Below are positions 1-5,251 of a DNA stretch of 10,636 nucleotides, in pieces. Under the pieces are notes generated by a model that did no database searches, had not been told where the DNA came from, and saw nothing but the letters and a program-made list of their open reading frames with translations. The stretch spans positions 1 to 10,636 of the forward strand of contig JBAWAP010000123.1 of assembly GCA_049589355.1 (NCBI GenBank), written 5' to 3'. The translations under genes were made by a program, and so were the position numbers. The stretch comes from JBAWAP01 sp049589355. Its GTDB lineage: Bacteria > Chloroflexota > Anaerolineae > VGOG01. Positions within the stretch are counted from its first letter, which is position 1, and the number at the start of each line of letters is the position of its first letter.

Positions 1-61
1 GTACTGAGCCTGTCAAAGTATCTCAGTGTGCAGTTTTCTCGCACCAGCCTTCTGCCTTGGC

Positions 62-889
62 TCATGATGATGACCACACTTCGTCAAGTGCTGATCTGAA
101 CAGAGCATTGAATTCGTCAACTGGCGCTATGGGCTTATCATACTCTTGCTCAAATTGCTTGTTTTCAAGTCGCGCCAGCTCGCTCTCGATGAATTCGCTG
201 ATTGGCACAATGCGCGGGCCACGATCCAGTTCTTCCCCCCTGCGCTTGGCTTCAATAAGTTTACCGATCTCCTCCTTCAGTTCAGGGATGTCAACTACCT
301 GCTCAACCAGAACCTGAAACTCTGTCGGTGCGACGCCCATGCCTCTTTCAATCCAGTTGATAGCGAGAATCGGGCGCAGGACGTAGAAGTACTTCTTGAT
401 CCACACCGTCGGGCCTTTGAGGTAGTCTCGGTAGTTACCCTGGGCCATGTGGAGATAATGGTACAGACAGGCCACAGGTGAAAAGTACTTTGACACCAGC
501 TCACGCATCCTGGCAGCAATCGTGAGCTCTTCCCAATAGACAATCGGTGACCCCAGCCATTCTATCAGGGGCGGGTTGCATTTCCTCAAGAGTTGAAGTG
601 CTTTGCGCAAATCCCAACCACTGATGTCAAGTTTGTCAGCAGGACATTCAATGACATCACACTTTTGCTCCAGGTCAATGGACAAGTACCAATCCCTGGG
701 ATGCAGATAGATAAACCTCACGTCGTAATCGCTGTCAACTGATGGAAAGCCCCACGCTCTGCTCCCTGACTCACAGGCATAGAGAACTCGGACTTTCTCC
801 TCGATTTCGATGTCTTTGAGCCGTGCTCGAATCTTCTCTCTCAGCAGATGGCCTCCTTGTGCTCGCGTTGGAGAATGGGTCGCCCACAT
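62..889 (-). CDS. RlaP/YcgL-type predicted nucleotidyltransferase
   Basis: This is a DNA polymerase beta-like nucleotidyltransferase of the RlaP (PF10127, YcgL, COG3541) type, a family linked to RNA repair. The fold's core motif is visible: G42-S43 in GSRAWGF, followed by D54 and D56 in SDYDVRF, the metal-binding carboxylates. The family-like stretches GWDLRKAL (91-98) and EWLGSP follow. Length is normal for the family (about 230-270). Start choice is doubtful. The only standard in-frame start is ATG at 889, but residues 1-14 are read from DNA that in another frame encodes the end of the preceding broken gene (97% identical to 3521-3600). A perfect AGGAGG (857-852) lies inside that stretch, 7 bases before a CTG at 844, so the native protein may begin there. 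It is last in the minus-strand operon. The substrate is unknown. It is probably cytoplasmic. Confidence 0.85.
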   Translation of the reverse strand: MWATHSPTRAQGGHLLREKIRARLKDIEIEEKVRVLYACESGSRAWGFPSVDSDYDVRFIYLHPRDWYLSIDLEQKCDVIECPADKLDISGWDLRKALQLLRKCNPPLIEWLGSPIVYWEELTIAARMRELVSKYFSPVACLYHYLHMAQGNYRDYLKGPTVWIKKYFYVLRPILAINWIERGMGVAPTEFQVLVEQVVDIPELKEEIGKLIEAKRRGEELDRGPRIVPISEFIESELARLENKQFEQEYDKPIAPVDEFNALFRSALDEVWSSS

Positions 890-1032
890 CGAAGATGAAT
901 TTGAACTCGGCGTATACCCGCTGGCTATCGGTCAGCCAATCAGATGCAGCCTGGGCCTTTAGTTTGTTCAGCAAGACCAACATCTTGCTCATCGCTCATC
1001 TGAAACTTGACTTTGATGCCAACTGGTAGCAC
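841..1032 (-). pseudogene. Frameshifted small gene, unknown family
   Basis: A decayed or mis-sequenced small gene lies between the 100-residue gene and the nucleotidyltransferase. Coding-looking sequence runs in two frames. One frame from GTG 1032 reads PVGIKVKFQMSDEQ, then meets a stop. The other, open from about 998, reads LNKLKAQAASDWLTDSQRVY and then EFKFIFDVGDPFSNA. A further one-base deletion near 867, compared with the second copy at 3521-3600, shifts the frame. Restoring that base gives SNAEHKEAIC and a stop at 841. The match to the second copy covers 847-925 with two substitutions and one missing base. The family is unknown. Either the gene is dead, or the two frameshifts are sequence errors. 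Confidence 0.6.
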
Positions 1033-1051
1033 AGCATCACTGGGACGCAGG

Positions 1052-1354
1052 CTACGGCTGCGGTATCATACTCACCACTACCTGCATCGCGGGGAACTGG
1101 AGTTCAACCTCCCGTACCTGAGCTGGTAGTTCGCCTGGAATGGAAAGTATCAGTCGGTTGCCCCGAAGCTCTCCGCCCACCTCAACGCGCTGAATCGCCG
1201 CCGCCGCAAAGAAATCCGGCAGGGCTTCAAACAACACGTCGGCTGGCACCTCGGCAGTACCCTGCGTTTCACGTTCTATGAATCGCTCCATCAGTGCCCT
1301 GAACTCCGCGTCATTCATCTCGCCGATCAGTTTCTGTGTCACAACCTCAGTCAT
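1052..1354 (-). CDS. Hypothetical protein, 100 residues, possible small partner protein
   Basis: I do not recognise the family. The N-terminal third is charged and helical (NDAEFRALMERFIERE, about residues 14-29). It is followed by VPADVLFEALPDFF and a beta-rich C-terminal half with alternating hydrophobics (RLILSIPGELPAQVREVEL). The start ATG overlaps the stop of the upstream nuclease-like gene in an ATGA arrangement, so translation is probably coupled. Its layout resembles the 93-residue protein at 3651-3932: acidic helix, a (L/V)P(S/A)DV(F/L)F motif, beta half. Both are followed by copies of the same small gene, so the two are probably distant paralogues. No signal peptide or membrane segment is seen. 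An antitoxin or partner role is only a guess from size and coupling. Confidence 0.7.
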   Translation of the reverse strand: MTEVVTQKLIGEMNDAEFRALMERFIERETQGTAEVPADVLFEALPDFFAAAAIQRVEVGGELRGNRLILSIPGELPAQVREVELQFPAMQVVVSMIPQP

Positions 1355-2184
1355 TCGCTTCCTCCTTGCATCTGTTTACGGCGCACCTTATCTTTCCAGA
1401 CCTGATAATCGGCCACGACCAACCGCACCGGTCCCACTTGGACCTCTGCGCTTTGGGGCCACACCTTAGCCAGTTCTGCCAGGTGGATGAAAAGCGTCTC
1501 ACCGTCAATGAGCGCCCAAGCCTCTGGCGTAAGGAAGATTACTAAGGCCCGGGATCCGTGTCCGGTATCCAGGCGCGTGATGTAGAATTGACTGACGAGC
1601 AGGCGCTGTGGCCGCTGAAGAAAATAGAGGCTCGTTTTCACATCCCCTGGCTGTCCAAGTACCTTCAAGTCGTAAGGCGAACGGCGAGTCGCACGGTCGC
1701 GCAGATCGTGTGCCTCAAACATGATACCTGATTCCTGCAAATCGTGAAAGATCTCCACCTCAAAAGCATAACCCGCGGCAAACGATTCCCACCAATGCAG
1801 GATGTAAGCCAACAGCACCTGGCTATCGGGCATGCCTTGTTGTACCAGGCCGACCTTGCGTAGGCTGGTCACGATGAGCGTAGCAAATCTGCGACGCAAG
1901 CTCGAATGCTCCTCAGCCGGGTTGGACAGGGCCAGCAGTTCGTCAATATACCGGTCCGTCCACATACGTTCCACGTACACGTCGTAGACTTGTCGGAACG
2001 TCAGGCTCTCATCGTCGCGTTGCACCCGGGCCGCATGCAGAATGTTGAGCGCTTCGAATCCAGCCCGACGCTCAGAAGGGGAAGGTTGCCACCAGCCCTT
2101 GGCCAGGTAGCGTGTGATGACCTGGCGGTAATGTCGAGCGAACGTTGATGGTAAACGAATAGCGATGTTTATCTGGTCTTCCAT
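1351..2184 (-). CDS. Putative PD-(D/E)XK-fold nuclease, 277 residues
   Basis: I do not recognise a named family, but residues 130-190 show the restriction-endonuclease-like pattern. A helix carries Glu (WESFAAGYAFEVEIFHDLQESG, split by E142 and E144). Then comes SPYD with D172, and a strand GDVKTS with D181 and K183, which together give E...D...D-x-K. The N-terminal 120 residues are helical and rich in Arg, Trp and Tyr, possibly a binding domain. The C-terminal part (200-265) alternates strands and helices. No signal peptide is present. ATG 2184 lies 39 bases after the stop of the 54-residue gene, with a weak purine-rich site (GTGAG) in front. The stop overlaps the next gene by 4 bases. The operon context with PIN and nucleotidyltransferase genes suggests a toxin or defence role. 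The catalytic assignment is inferred from motif spacing. Confidence 0.75.
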   Translation of the reverse strand: MEDQINIAIRLPSTFARHYRQVITRYLAKGWWQPSPSERRAGFEALNILHAARVQRDDESLTFRQVYDVYVERMWTDRYIDELLALSNPAEEHSSLRRRFATLIVTSLRKVGLVQQGMPDSQVLLAYILHWWESFAAGYAFEVEIFHDLQESGIMFEAHDLRDRATRRSPYDLKVLGQPGDVKTSLYFLQRPQRLLVSQFYITRLDTGHGSRALVIFLTPEAWALIDGETLFIHLAELAKVWPQSAEVQVGPVRLVVADYQVWKDKVRRKQMQGGSE

Positions 2185-2223
2185 TGTTTTCTCACAACTC
2201 CCGACTGCCAGACATCTCCATAG

Positions 2224-2388
2224 TTAGTTTTGTAATTTGACCGTGAAGGGCACCCGCAATTGCACCTCCCGCTCCGCCTGCGGCCGATTGCGCCACAATA
2301 ACTCCTGCAATCGTTCGGCATCTTGAATGGCGTCTTGAGCACTGAGCAATGGTGCCTTTGGCTCGTGTACACTCTTTTGCTTATCCAT
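2224..2388 (-). CDS. Small hypothetical protein, 54 residues
   Basis: This short frame starts at ATG 2388, only 2 bases after the stop of the PIN-like gene. A GGAG (about 10 bases upstream) and AGGTGA lie just before the start. The product has a polar N-terminus, an amphipathic charged helix around residues 16-43 (AQDAIQDAERLQELLWRN) and a strand-like end (LRVPFTVKLQ). It matches no family I know. Tight spacing on both sides, and codon use like its neighbours, argue that it is real. Size and position would suit a small accessory or antitoxin-like protein, but that is inference. Confidence 0.6.
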   Translation of the reverse strand: MDKQKSVHEPKAPLLSAQDAIQDAERLQELLWRNRPQAEREVQLRVPFTVKLQN

Positions 2389-2390
2389 AC

Positions 2391-2711
2391 TCACCTATCT
2401 CCTTTTGCCGCCAGGTAAACTTGCTCGATAAATGCCTCGTTATAGTACGTCCCTTGCTGCTGACAGATCTCCAGTCGCCTCTTCAGTTCCTCTGCGGTCA
2501 ACAATCCCTCTCGCACAGCCACCAACAACACGCCAGCAAAGCCAGCCAGAGTCAGTCCTGACTCCTCTGCCACCGCTCTGGCAGCCAGCTCATCCAGCAG
2601 AAGCACATCGTTGGCAAACTCAGGGCGCGCCGCCAACACCATCGCTTGTGCTTCACCCAGGTGGTTATCCGGCACAGGATCTCGCGATAACGGATGAAAT
2701 GCTATTACCAC
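2391..2711 (-). CDS. PIN-domain (DUF3368-like) protein, 5'-truncated
   Basis: The product matches the C-terminal two thirds of DUF3368/COG2405-type PIN proteins, the toxin RNases of many toxin-antitoxin pairs. Visible are LGEAQAMVLA with the conserved acidic residue, VLLLDELAARAVA with the next Asp, then the usual LAGFAGVLLVAVREGLL and a helical tail ending in YLAAKGDR. The family is normally about 150-165 residues and begins with a strand bearing the first catalytic Asp (SDTSPL-like). That part is absent here: the frame opens at GTG 2711 and the 90 bases upstream encode nothing similar. The nuclease is therefore probably inactive, although a strong promoter (2811-2839) lies directly upstream. 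It is the first gene of the minus-strand operon. Confidence 0.7.
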   Translation of the reverse strand: MVIAFHPLSRDPVPDNHLGEAQAMVLAARPEFANDVLLLDELAARAVAEESGLTLAGFAGVLLVAVREGLLTAEELKRRLEICQQQGTYYNEAFIEQVYLAAKGDR

Positions 2712-2810
2712 AAACCTTCTCGCTCCACAGTCAGTTGGCTGCGGTTAAATTAGGAAGCGCCGCCAGCGTCGCCGTGGATGGTAGCCCGCCTCAATGATAA
2801 CACCAAGTAT

Positions 2811-2839
2811 AGTATACCAGATTTCGGCTCGATTGGCAA
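2811..2839 (-). promoter_or_regulatory. Sigma-70-type promoter of the PIN/nuclease operon
   Basis: The minus strand shows TTGCCA (2839-2834), a 17-base spacer and TATACT (2816-2811), with TG one base before the -10. Transcription would start near 2804 and enter the operon at 2711. The promoter and its spacer are largely repeated at 6285-6313, where it again stands before a 5'-truncated gene. Confidence 0.7.
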
Positions 2840-2854
2840 TAGGCGTAAAACGCA

Positions 2855-2885
2855 AAGAGCCGTCCCGTTTCCCAGGATGGCTCTT
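2855..2885 (-). terminator. Hairpin, likely terminator after the RRM gene
   Basis: An 11-pair stem (2855-2865 with 2875-2885, one G-T pair on the plus strand) has a 9-base loop. On the minus strand it is followed by TTTGCGTTTT, so it probably ends transcription from the RRM gene just before the next promoter. The T tract is broken, so strength is uncertain. Confidence 0.5.
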
Positions 2886-3024
2886 GCTTGTAGAAATATT
2901 GGCAATACCGTAACGTCCTCAGGCTTCGCGAAGCCAGCCGTTGGCTGGTTTGGGCGAACGAGTGAGTCACAGACACCATGGTTAGGCGAAGTTCTGTTAT
3001 GAACCTGTTACGTCTGAGGACTGT
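2886..3024. other. Gene-free, hairpin-rich stretch downstream of the RRM gene
   Basis: Together with 2712-2885 this gives about 310 bases without a gene. It holds the 14-base perfect palindrome GGCTTCGCGAAGCC (2922-2935) overlapping a second hairpin, CCAGCC with GGCTGG (2934-2948, loop GTT). I see no credible coding frame and no tRNA. It may be the structured 3' untranslated region of the RRM transcript or a repeat remnant. Confidence 0.4.
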
Positions 3025-3303
3025 TTACCGGGGGCGCCGTCCACCACCTTCACGGCTTTCGGAGCGAGGGCGAGCCTCATTAACGTTAAGCGTTTCGCCT
3101 TTCAACTCCGTGCCGTTCAGGCCGGTGATCGCGGCCTGGGCTTCAGCTTTGGTGGGCATCTCCACGAATCCGAACCCTCTCGATACGCCGCTGAATTTGT
3201 CCGTGATGATTTTGGCGGATGTGACCTCCCCGAAGGTTTCGAAGGCCTGTTGCAACTCTCCTTCGGTGAGCTCGTGTGGCAAATTGCCTACGTAGATATT
3301 CAT
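3025..3303 (-). CDS. RRM-domain RNA-binding protein
   Basis: A single RNA recognition motif fills this 92-residue protein. RNP2 is IYVGNL (residues 3-8) and RNP1 is RGFGFVEM (42-49), both with the aromatic residues that stack on RNA. The beta-alpha-beta order is complete through LNVNEARP, and a short basic Gly/Arg-rich tail ends in GGGRRPR. This matches the small bacterial RRM proteins of cyanobacteria, Chloroflexota and others, several of which are cold-induced and act on mRNA. ATG 3303 has AGGAGG about 7 bases upstream. The gene is monocistronic, with its own promoter (3351-3379) and hairpins on both sides. The leader is about 40 bases, with no obvious cold-box structure. Confidence 0.93.
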   Translation of the reverse strand: MNIYVGNLPHELTEGELQQAFETFGEVTSAKIITDKFSGVSRGFGFVEMPTKAEAQAAITGLNGTELKGETLNVNEARPRSESREGGGRRPR

Positions 3304-3350
3304 TCTGACTCCTCCTTTATTTTTCTTACTGCGGTGCTGTTCTTGAATAT

Positions 3351-3379
3351 ATCATACCACATTACTATAGTTTTGTCAA
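3351..3379 (-). promoter_or_regulatory. Sigma-70-type promoter of the RRM gene
   Basis: The minus strand has consensus TTGACA (3379-3374), a 17-base spacer and TATGAT (3356-3351). Transcription would start near 3344, leaving a leader of about 40 bases. Further TTTTGAC-like copies at 3380-3390 and 3412-3421 lie upstream and could be alternative -35 boxes or binding sites. Confidence 0.75.
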
Positions 3380-3435
3380 AACGTCAAAATCCTGTATGCC
3401 TGAGCAGTTACGTTTTGTCAATAATTTCACGGAGC

Positions 3436-3470
3436 AAAAAGCCACCTGCGCGGTTGACGCAGGTGGCTTT
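3436..3470 (-). terminator. Rho-independent terminator, probably bidirectional
   Basis: A perfect 13-pair stem (3438-3450 with 3458-3470) has a 7-base loop. The minus strand ends in five T, just downstream of the small gene ending at 3479. The plus strand is followed by CCTCTTTTT. The same stem occurs at 6320-6352 with an identical arm sequence and two loop changes. Confidence 0.8.
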
Positions 3471-3478
3471 CCTCTTTT

Positions 3479-3661
3479 TCACTTCAGTCGGTGCAGAATT
3501 AACACATAACCCTGTCTGCCGATGGCCTCCTCGTGCTCGGCGTTGGAGAATGGGTCGCCCACATCGAAGAGGAATTTGAACTCGGCGTATACCCGCTGGC
3601 AGATGTGAGGGTCAGGACGAGGGATTTGATGGCGGATTTGGCTTGTCGGCTCATCTATCAA
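3479..3661 (-). CDS. Small protein of unknown family, second copy, possibly frameshifted
   Basis: The convincing part is the C-terminal 40 residues, QRVYAEFKFLFDVGDPFSNA followed by EHEEAIGRQGYVLILHRLK. DNA for much of it (3521-3600) is about 97% identical to 847-925. The start is unclear. The open frame offers TTG 3661, which would give a Pro/His-rich N-terminus that looks unnatural. ATG 3654 overlaps the stop of the upstream gene as ATGA, the usual coupled start, and reads MSRQAKSAIKSLVLTLT in another frame. A one-base change between about 3600 and 3620 would join the two. I do not recognise the family and cannot say whether the protein is made. Confidence 0.5.
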   Translation of the reverse strand: MIDEPTSQIRHQIPRPDPHICQRVYAEFKFLFDVGDPFSNAEHEEAIGRQGYVLILHRLK

Positions 3662-3932
3662 ATTGAATCATCAACTCGCGGCCATCTTCGAGCAGAATAA
3701 GGTTGTCCTCAACAGTGAGCGGGCTTTCCGGCGGAACGGTCACAGTGGGTTTTGGCGCGTCCAGTTGCACGGTTACAATTAGGGGCTTGGCTTCGCCGGC
3801 CAGGCTGGCCCAGATACCAAAGAATACGTCGGACGGCAAATCTCCACGCCAGGTTTCTCCCCAGGCCAGGTGTGCAGCGATGGCCTCTTCCCACTCGTGA
3901 TCAGAGATTGCATCAATGGTCTCTTCAAACAT
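3651..3932 (-). CDS. Hypothetical acidic protein, 93 residues
   Basis: Family not recognised. The N-terminus is acidic and helical (ETIDAISDHEWEEAIAAHLA), followed by LPSDVFFGIWASLAG and a beta-rich, Pro/Val-rich second half that ends in ELMIQFDR. ATG 3932 is preceded by a strong GGGGGGAG three bases upstream. The stop is inside an ATGA overlap with the next small gene. Layout and the (L/V)P(S/A)DV(F/L)F motif match the 100-residue protein at 1052-1354, which is also followed by a copy of the same small gene, suggesting a duplicated two-gene unit. A terminator closes the unit at 3436-3470. No membrane segment is present. Function unknown; a partner or antitoxin role would be a guess. Confidence 0.65.
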   Translation of the reverse strand: MFEETIDAISDHEWEEAIAAHLAWGETWRGDLPSDVFFGIWASLAGEAKPLIVTVQLDAPKPTVTVPPESPLTVEDNLILLEDGRELMIQFDR

Positions 3933-4044
3933 GATCTCCCCCCTCTTACCTGATTGGCAAAGGTCATCTTTTCTCCATCTGAAACCGGGGACCAGGGTGA
4001 GCCGCTTGGCGGCTCATCGGGCAGTGCATAGACCCCATAGCATA

Positions 4045-4081
4045 ATGGCTTATAGCATCCCTACCCTTCGCTATAAGCCAT
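4045..4081. repeat. Inverted repeat with 12-base arms
   Basis: ATGGCTTATAGC (4045-4056) and GCTATAAGCCAT (4070-4081) form a perfect stem with a 13-base loop, 30 bases from the tRNA fragment. Short variants of the same words (CATAGC, CCATAGCATAATGG) surround it. A GAGCCGC/GCGGCTC hairpin stands nearby at about 4000-4016. This is probably an intergenic repeat. It lacks a T tract. Confidence 0.55.
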
Positions 4082-4342
4082 CAGCCACAAACTATCTGCC
4101 ATCCGCCAATTGGTGGAGCCGGAGGGACTCGAACCCTCGACCTTCTCAATGCCATTGAGACGCGATCCCAACTTCGCCACTTTCGGTAGGGTCTTCGCCG
4201 ATGGTGAGCCTTCGATGGCGTGGAGGTCAGGGTCTTTCAGCTTCTCGCGCAGCCGCTCCAGGTACTCGGTCCGCTCGGCGTCGCGAGCGACTTGCCCAGG
4301 AGTGAGTTGATCGGGTAGGAGCTCGCGTTGGTGAGTCGCCAT
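4061..4342 (-). pseudogene. 5' remnant of a gene (possibly a DNA methylase) fused to tRNA sequence
   Basis: ATG 4342 overlaps the stop of the upstream nucleotidyltransferase (TGATG) and has AGGAGG at a good distance, so this was a genuine operon gene. The first 54 residues look native: a basic helix (YLERLREKLKDPDLHAIEG, about 27-45). Residue 55 onward is read from the tRNA-Ala fragment, then from repeats. From memory, LREKLKDP..(R/H).IEGFP-like starts occur in large adenine-specific DNA methylases with a DPPY motif, but too little remains to be sure. The methylase core is absent, so no activity is expected. The break coincides with the edge of the tRNA-like segment (4180/4181). Confidence 0.55.
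4112..4180 (-). repeat. 3' fragment of tRNA-Ala(GGC), attachment-site-like
   Basis: These 69 bases match 6364-6432 at 67 positions by eye, in the same orientation. They contain the D arm, anticodon arm with GGC, T arm and 3' acceptor strand of tRNA-Ala. The 5' acceptor strand is replaced by an unrelated sequence (CCGAAAG), so no acceptor stem forms and the tRNA is not functional. A truncated tRNA 3' part as a direct repeat about 2.2 kb downstream of the intact gene is what site-specific integration at a tRNA gene leaves. Confidence 0.85.
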
Positions 4343-4917
4343 CAGCCTGCCTCCTCAAGAGCCCTTTCTAGCAGGTCGGTCACACCCAGCTCAACAGACA
4401 TTCGGCGCAGATAATCCCGGTCGAGCCGGTCGCCCTGCACTCTGAGCACACCCAACACGTCGCGCCATTGGCGGTCGGAGACCTCACTGCCCATGCGGTA
4501 CCACTCCAGCTTGGAAAGAATGACGTCCTCGGCACTGGTGACGTAAGCGCGGCGTTCGGGGTCCTCACTCAACAGGTGCAACTGGCGGCGGGCCAACTGG
4601 GAGCGGTCAAAAGGGCGCGGCCTGGCCACGAAAACGTCCACCTTGAACATCGTGTCCAGATGGATCAAGTTAAAGGAACCACGGCGGCGCACCGCGTCGC
4701 GCATCATCTCCACGTCGGCGTAAAAGGCATCGCCCAACGCCTGGGCCAGCGGCTCGACGTGCTCCAGGCGCAAGTCGGCCACCAGGTCGGCATCCATCGT
4801 GGCGCGCATCACGCCGTGCAGCGCGCTGGCAAACGAGCCACCAATGGCATAGGGCACGCCGAGAGCATCCAGAGCATCAACTACAGCCAACGTCACCGCG
4901 ATTTGCTCTGTCAACAT
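4342..4917 (-). CDS. AbiEii/MNT-like nucleotidyltransferase, 191 residues
   Basis: This minimal nucleotidyltransferase has the pol-beta fold pattern: IGGSFAS (residues 25-31), HGVMRATMDADLV with D42 and D44, and KVDVFV with the third carboxylate D94. The AEDVILSKLEWY block (129-140, K136) is typical of AbiEii/DUF6036-like proteins. Relatives include toxins that add nucleotides to tRNA or other targets, and antitoxins of HEPN/MNT pairs. Its own substrate is unknown. ATG 4917 overlaps the upstream 86-residue gene by 7 bases, so the two are probably coupled. Its stop overlaps the next start as TGATG. It belongs to the first of two tandem modules here (the second is at 5252-6092). Confidence 0.82.
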   Translation of the reverse strand: MLTEQIAVTLAVVDALDALGVPYAIGGSFASALHGVMRATMDADLVADLRLEHVEPLAQALGDAFYADVEMMRDAVRRRGSFNLIHLDTMFKVDVFVARPRPFDRSQLARRQLHLLSEDPERRAYVTSAEDVILSKLEWYRMGSEVSDRQWRDVLGVLRVQGDRLDRDYLRRMSVELGVTDLLERALEEAG

Positions 4918-5171
4918 TCGTCTTGCTCCGGCAATGGGCCATAGACGCGGTCGGCCAGCTCGGGGCCTAGCAGCAAGTCGGCCAGACGACGCCGACGTTG
5001 GGCAGGAGTATCGTCGGGGTGGCGTTGGCGCAGCCCGGCCATGGCCAACGTTCGCACTGTCTGGCCCATCTCGGCCATCAATGCCATCTTGCGCCAGGGA
5101 CGCATCTGCCGCAACTGTTCGATCTGCATGTTTTCGATATCAGGTGAAGTATCCACAGAAAATAGAGTCAC
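4911..5171 (-). CDS. Small helical partner protein of the 191-residue nucleotidyltransferase
   Basis: The 86-residue product is almost all helix and basic: IEQLRQMRPWRKMALMAEMG (17-36), then VRTLAMAGLRQRHPDDTP (39-56) and a leucine-rich RRRLADLLLGPEL. The R-x-R-(H/Y)-P-D-x-(T/S)-P-x-(Q/E) block recurs in the 74-residue protein at 5868-6092, which also precedes a nucleotidyltransferase, so the two are paralogues with a conserved position. I know such proteins only as hypothetical neighbours of AbiEii-like genes. No HEPN RxxxxH or DNA-binding motif is evident. The start is GTG 5171 with GAGG 7 bases upstream. Reading continues 7 bases into the next gene. An antitoxin or adaptor role is inferred from context. 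Confidence 0.75.
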   Translation of the reverse strand: MTLFSVDTSPDIENMQIEQLRQMRPWRKMALMAEMGQTVRTLAMAGLRQRHPDDTPAQRRRRLADLLLGPELADRVYGPLPEQDEC

Positions 5172-5216
5172 TATTATGCCTCGTGAACATAGTACCCGGC
5201 TCGTATTAGGTGATAA

Positions 5217-5230
5217 CGCACTGAAGTGCG
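5217..5230. repeat. Short palindrome in the gap between the two modules
   Basis: CGCACT and AGTGCG form a tight hairpin with a 2-base loop within the 80-base gap (5172-5251). The surrounding words (GATAACGCACTGAAG, CACTACGAAC) resemble interspersed repeats. It has no T tract. The promoter of the 4911-5171 gene, if it has its own, is not clear. Confidence 0.4.
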
Positions 5231-5251
5231 CACTACGAACTCGTGGGCTTG

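Noticed and set aside
57..481. Plus-strand open frames opposite the RlaP-type gene
   Set aside because: They are antisense shadows with Ser/Arg-rich, low-information products and no ribosome sites.
2169..2372. 67-residue Cys/Arg-rich frame
   Set aside because: It overlaps the better supported 54-residue gene in another frame and its composition looks like a shadow.
2922..2948. Phage attachment site or origin at the GGCTTCGCGAAGCC palindrome
   Set aside because: No integrase, replication gene or matching direct repeat is nearby.
4110..4190. A third functional tRNA-Ala gene
   Set aside because: The 5' acceptor strand does not pair with CGGCTCC, so the acceptor stem and G3-U70 pair are missing.
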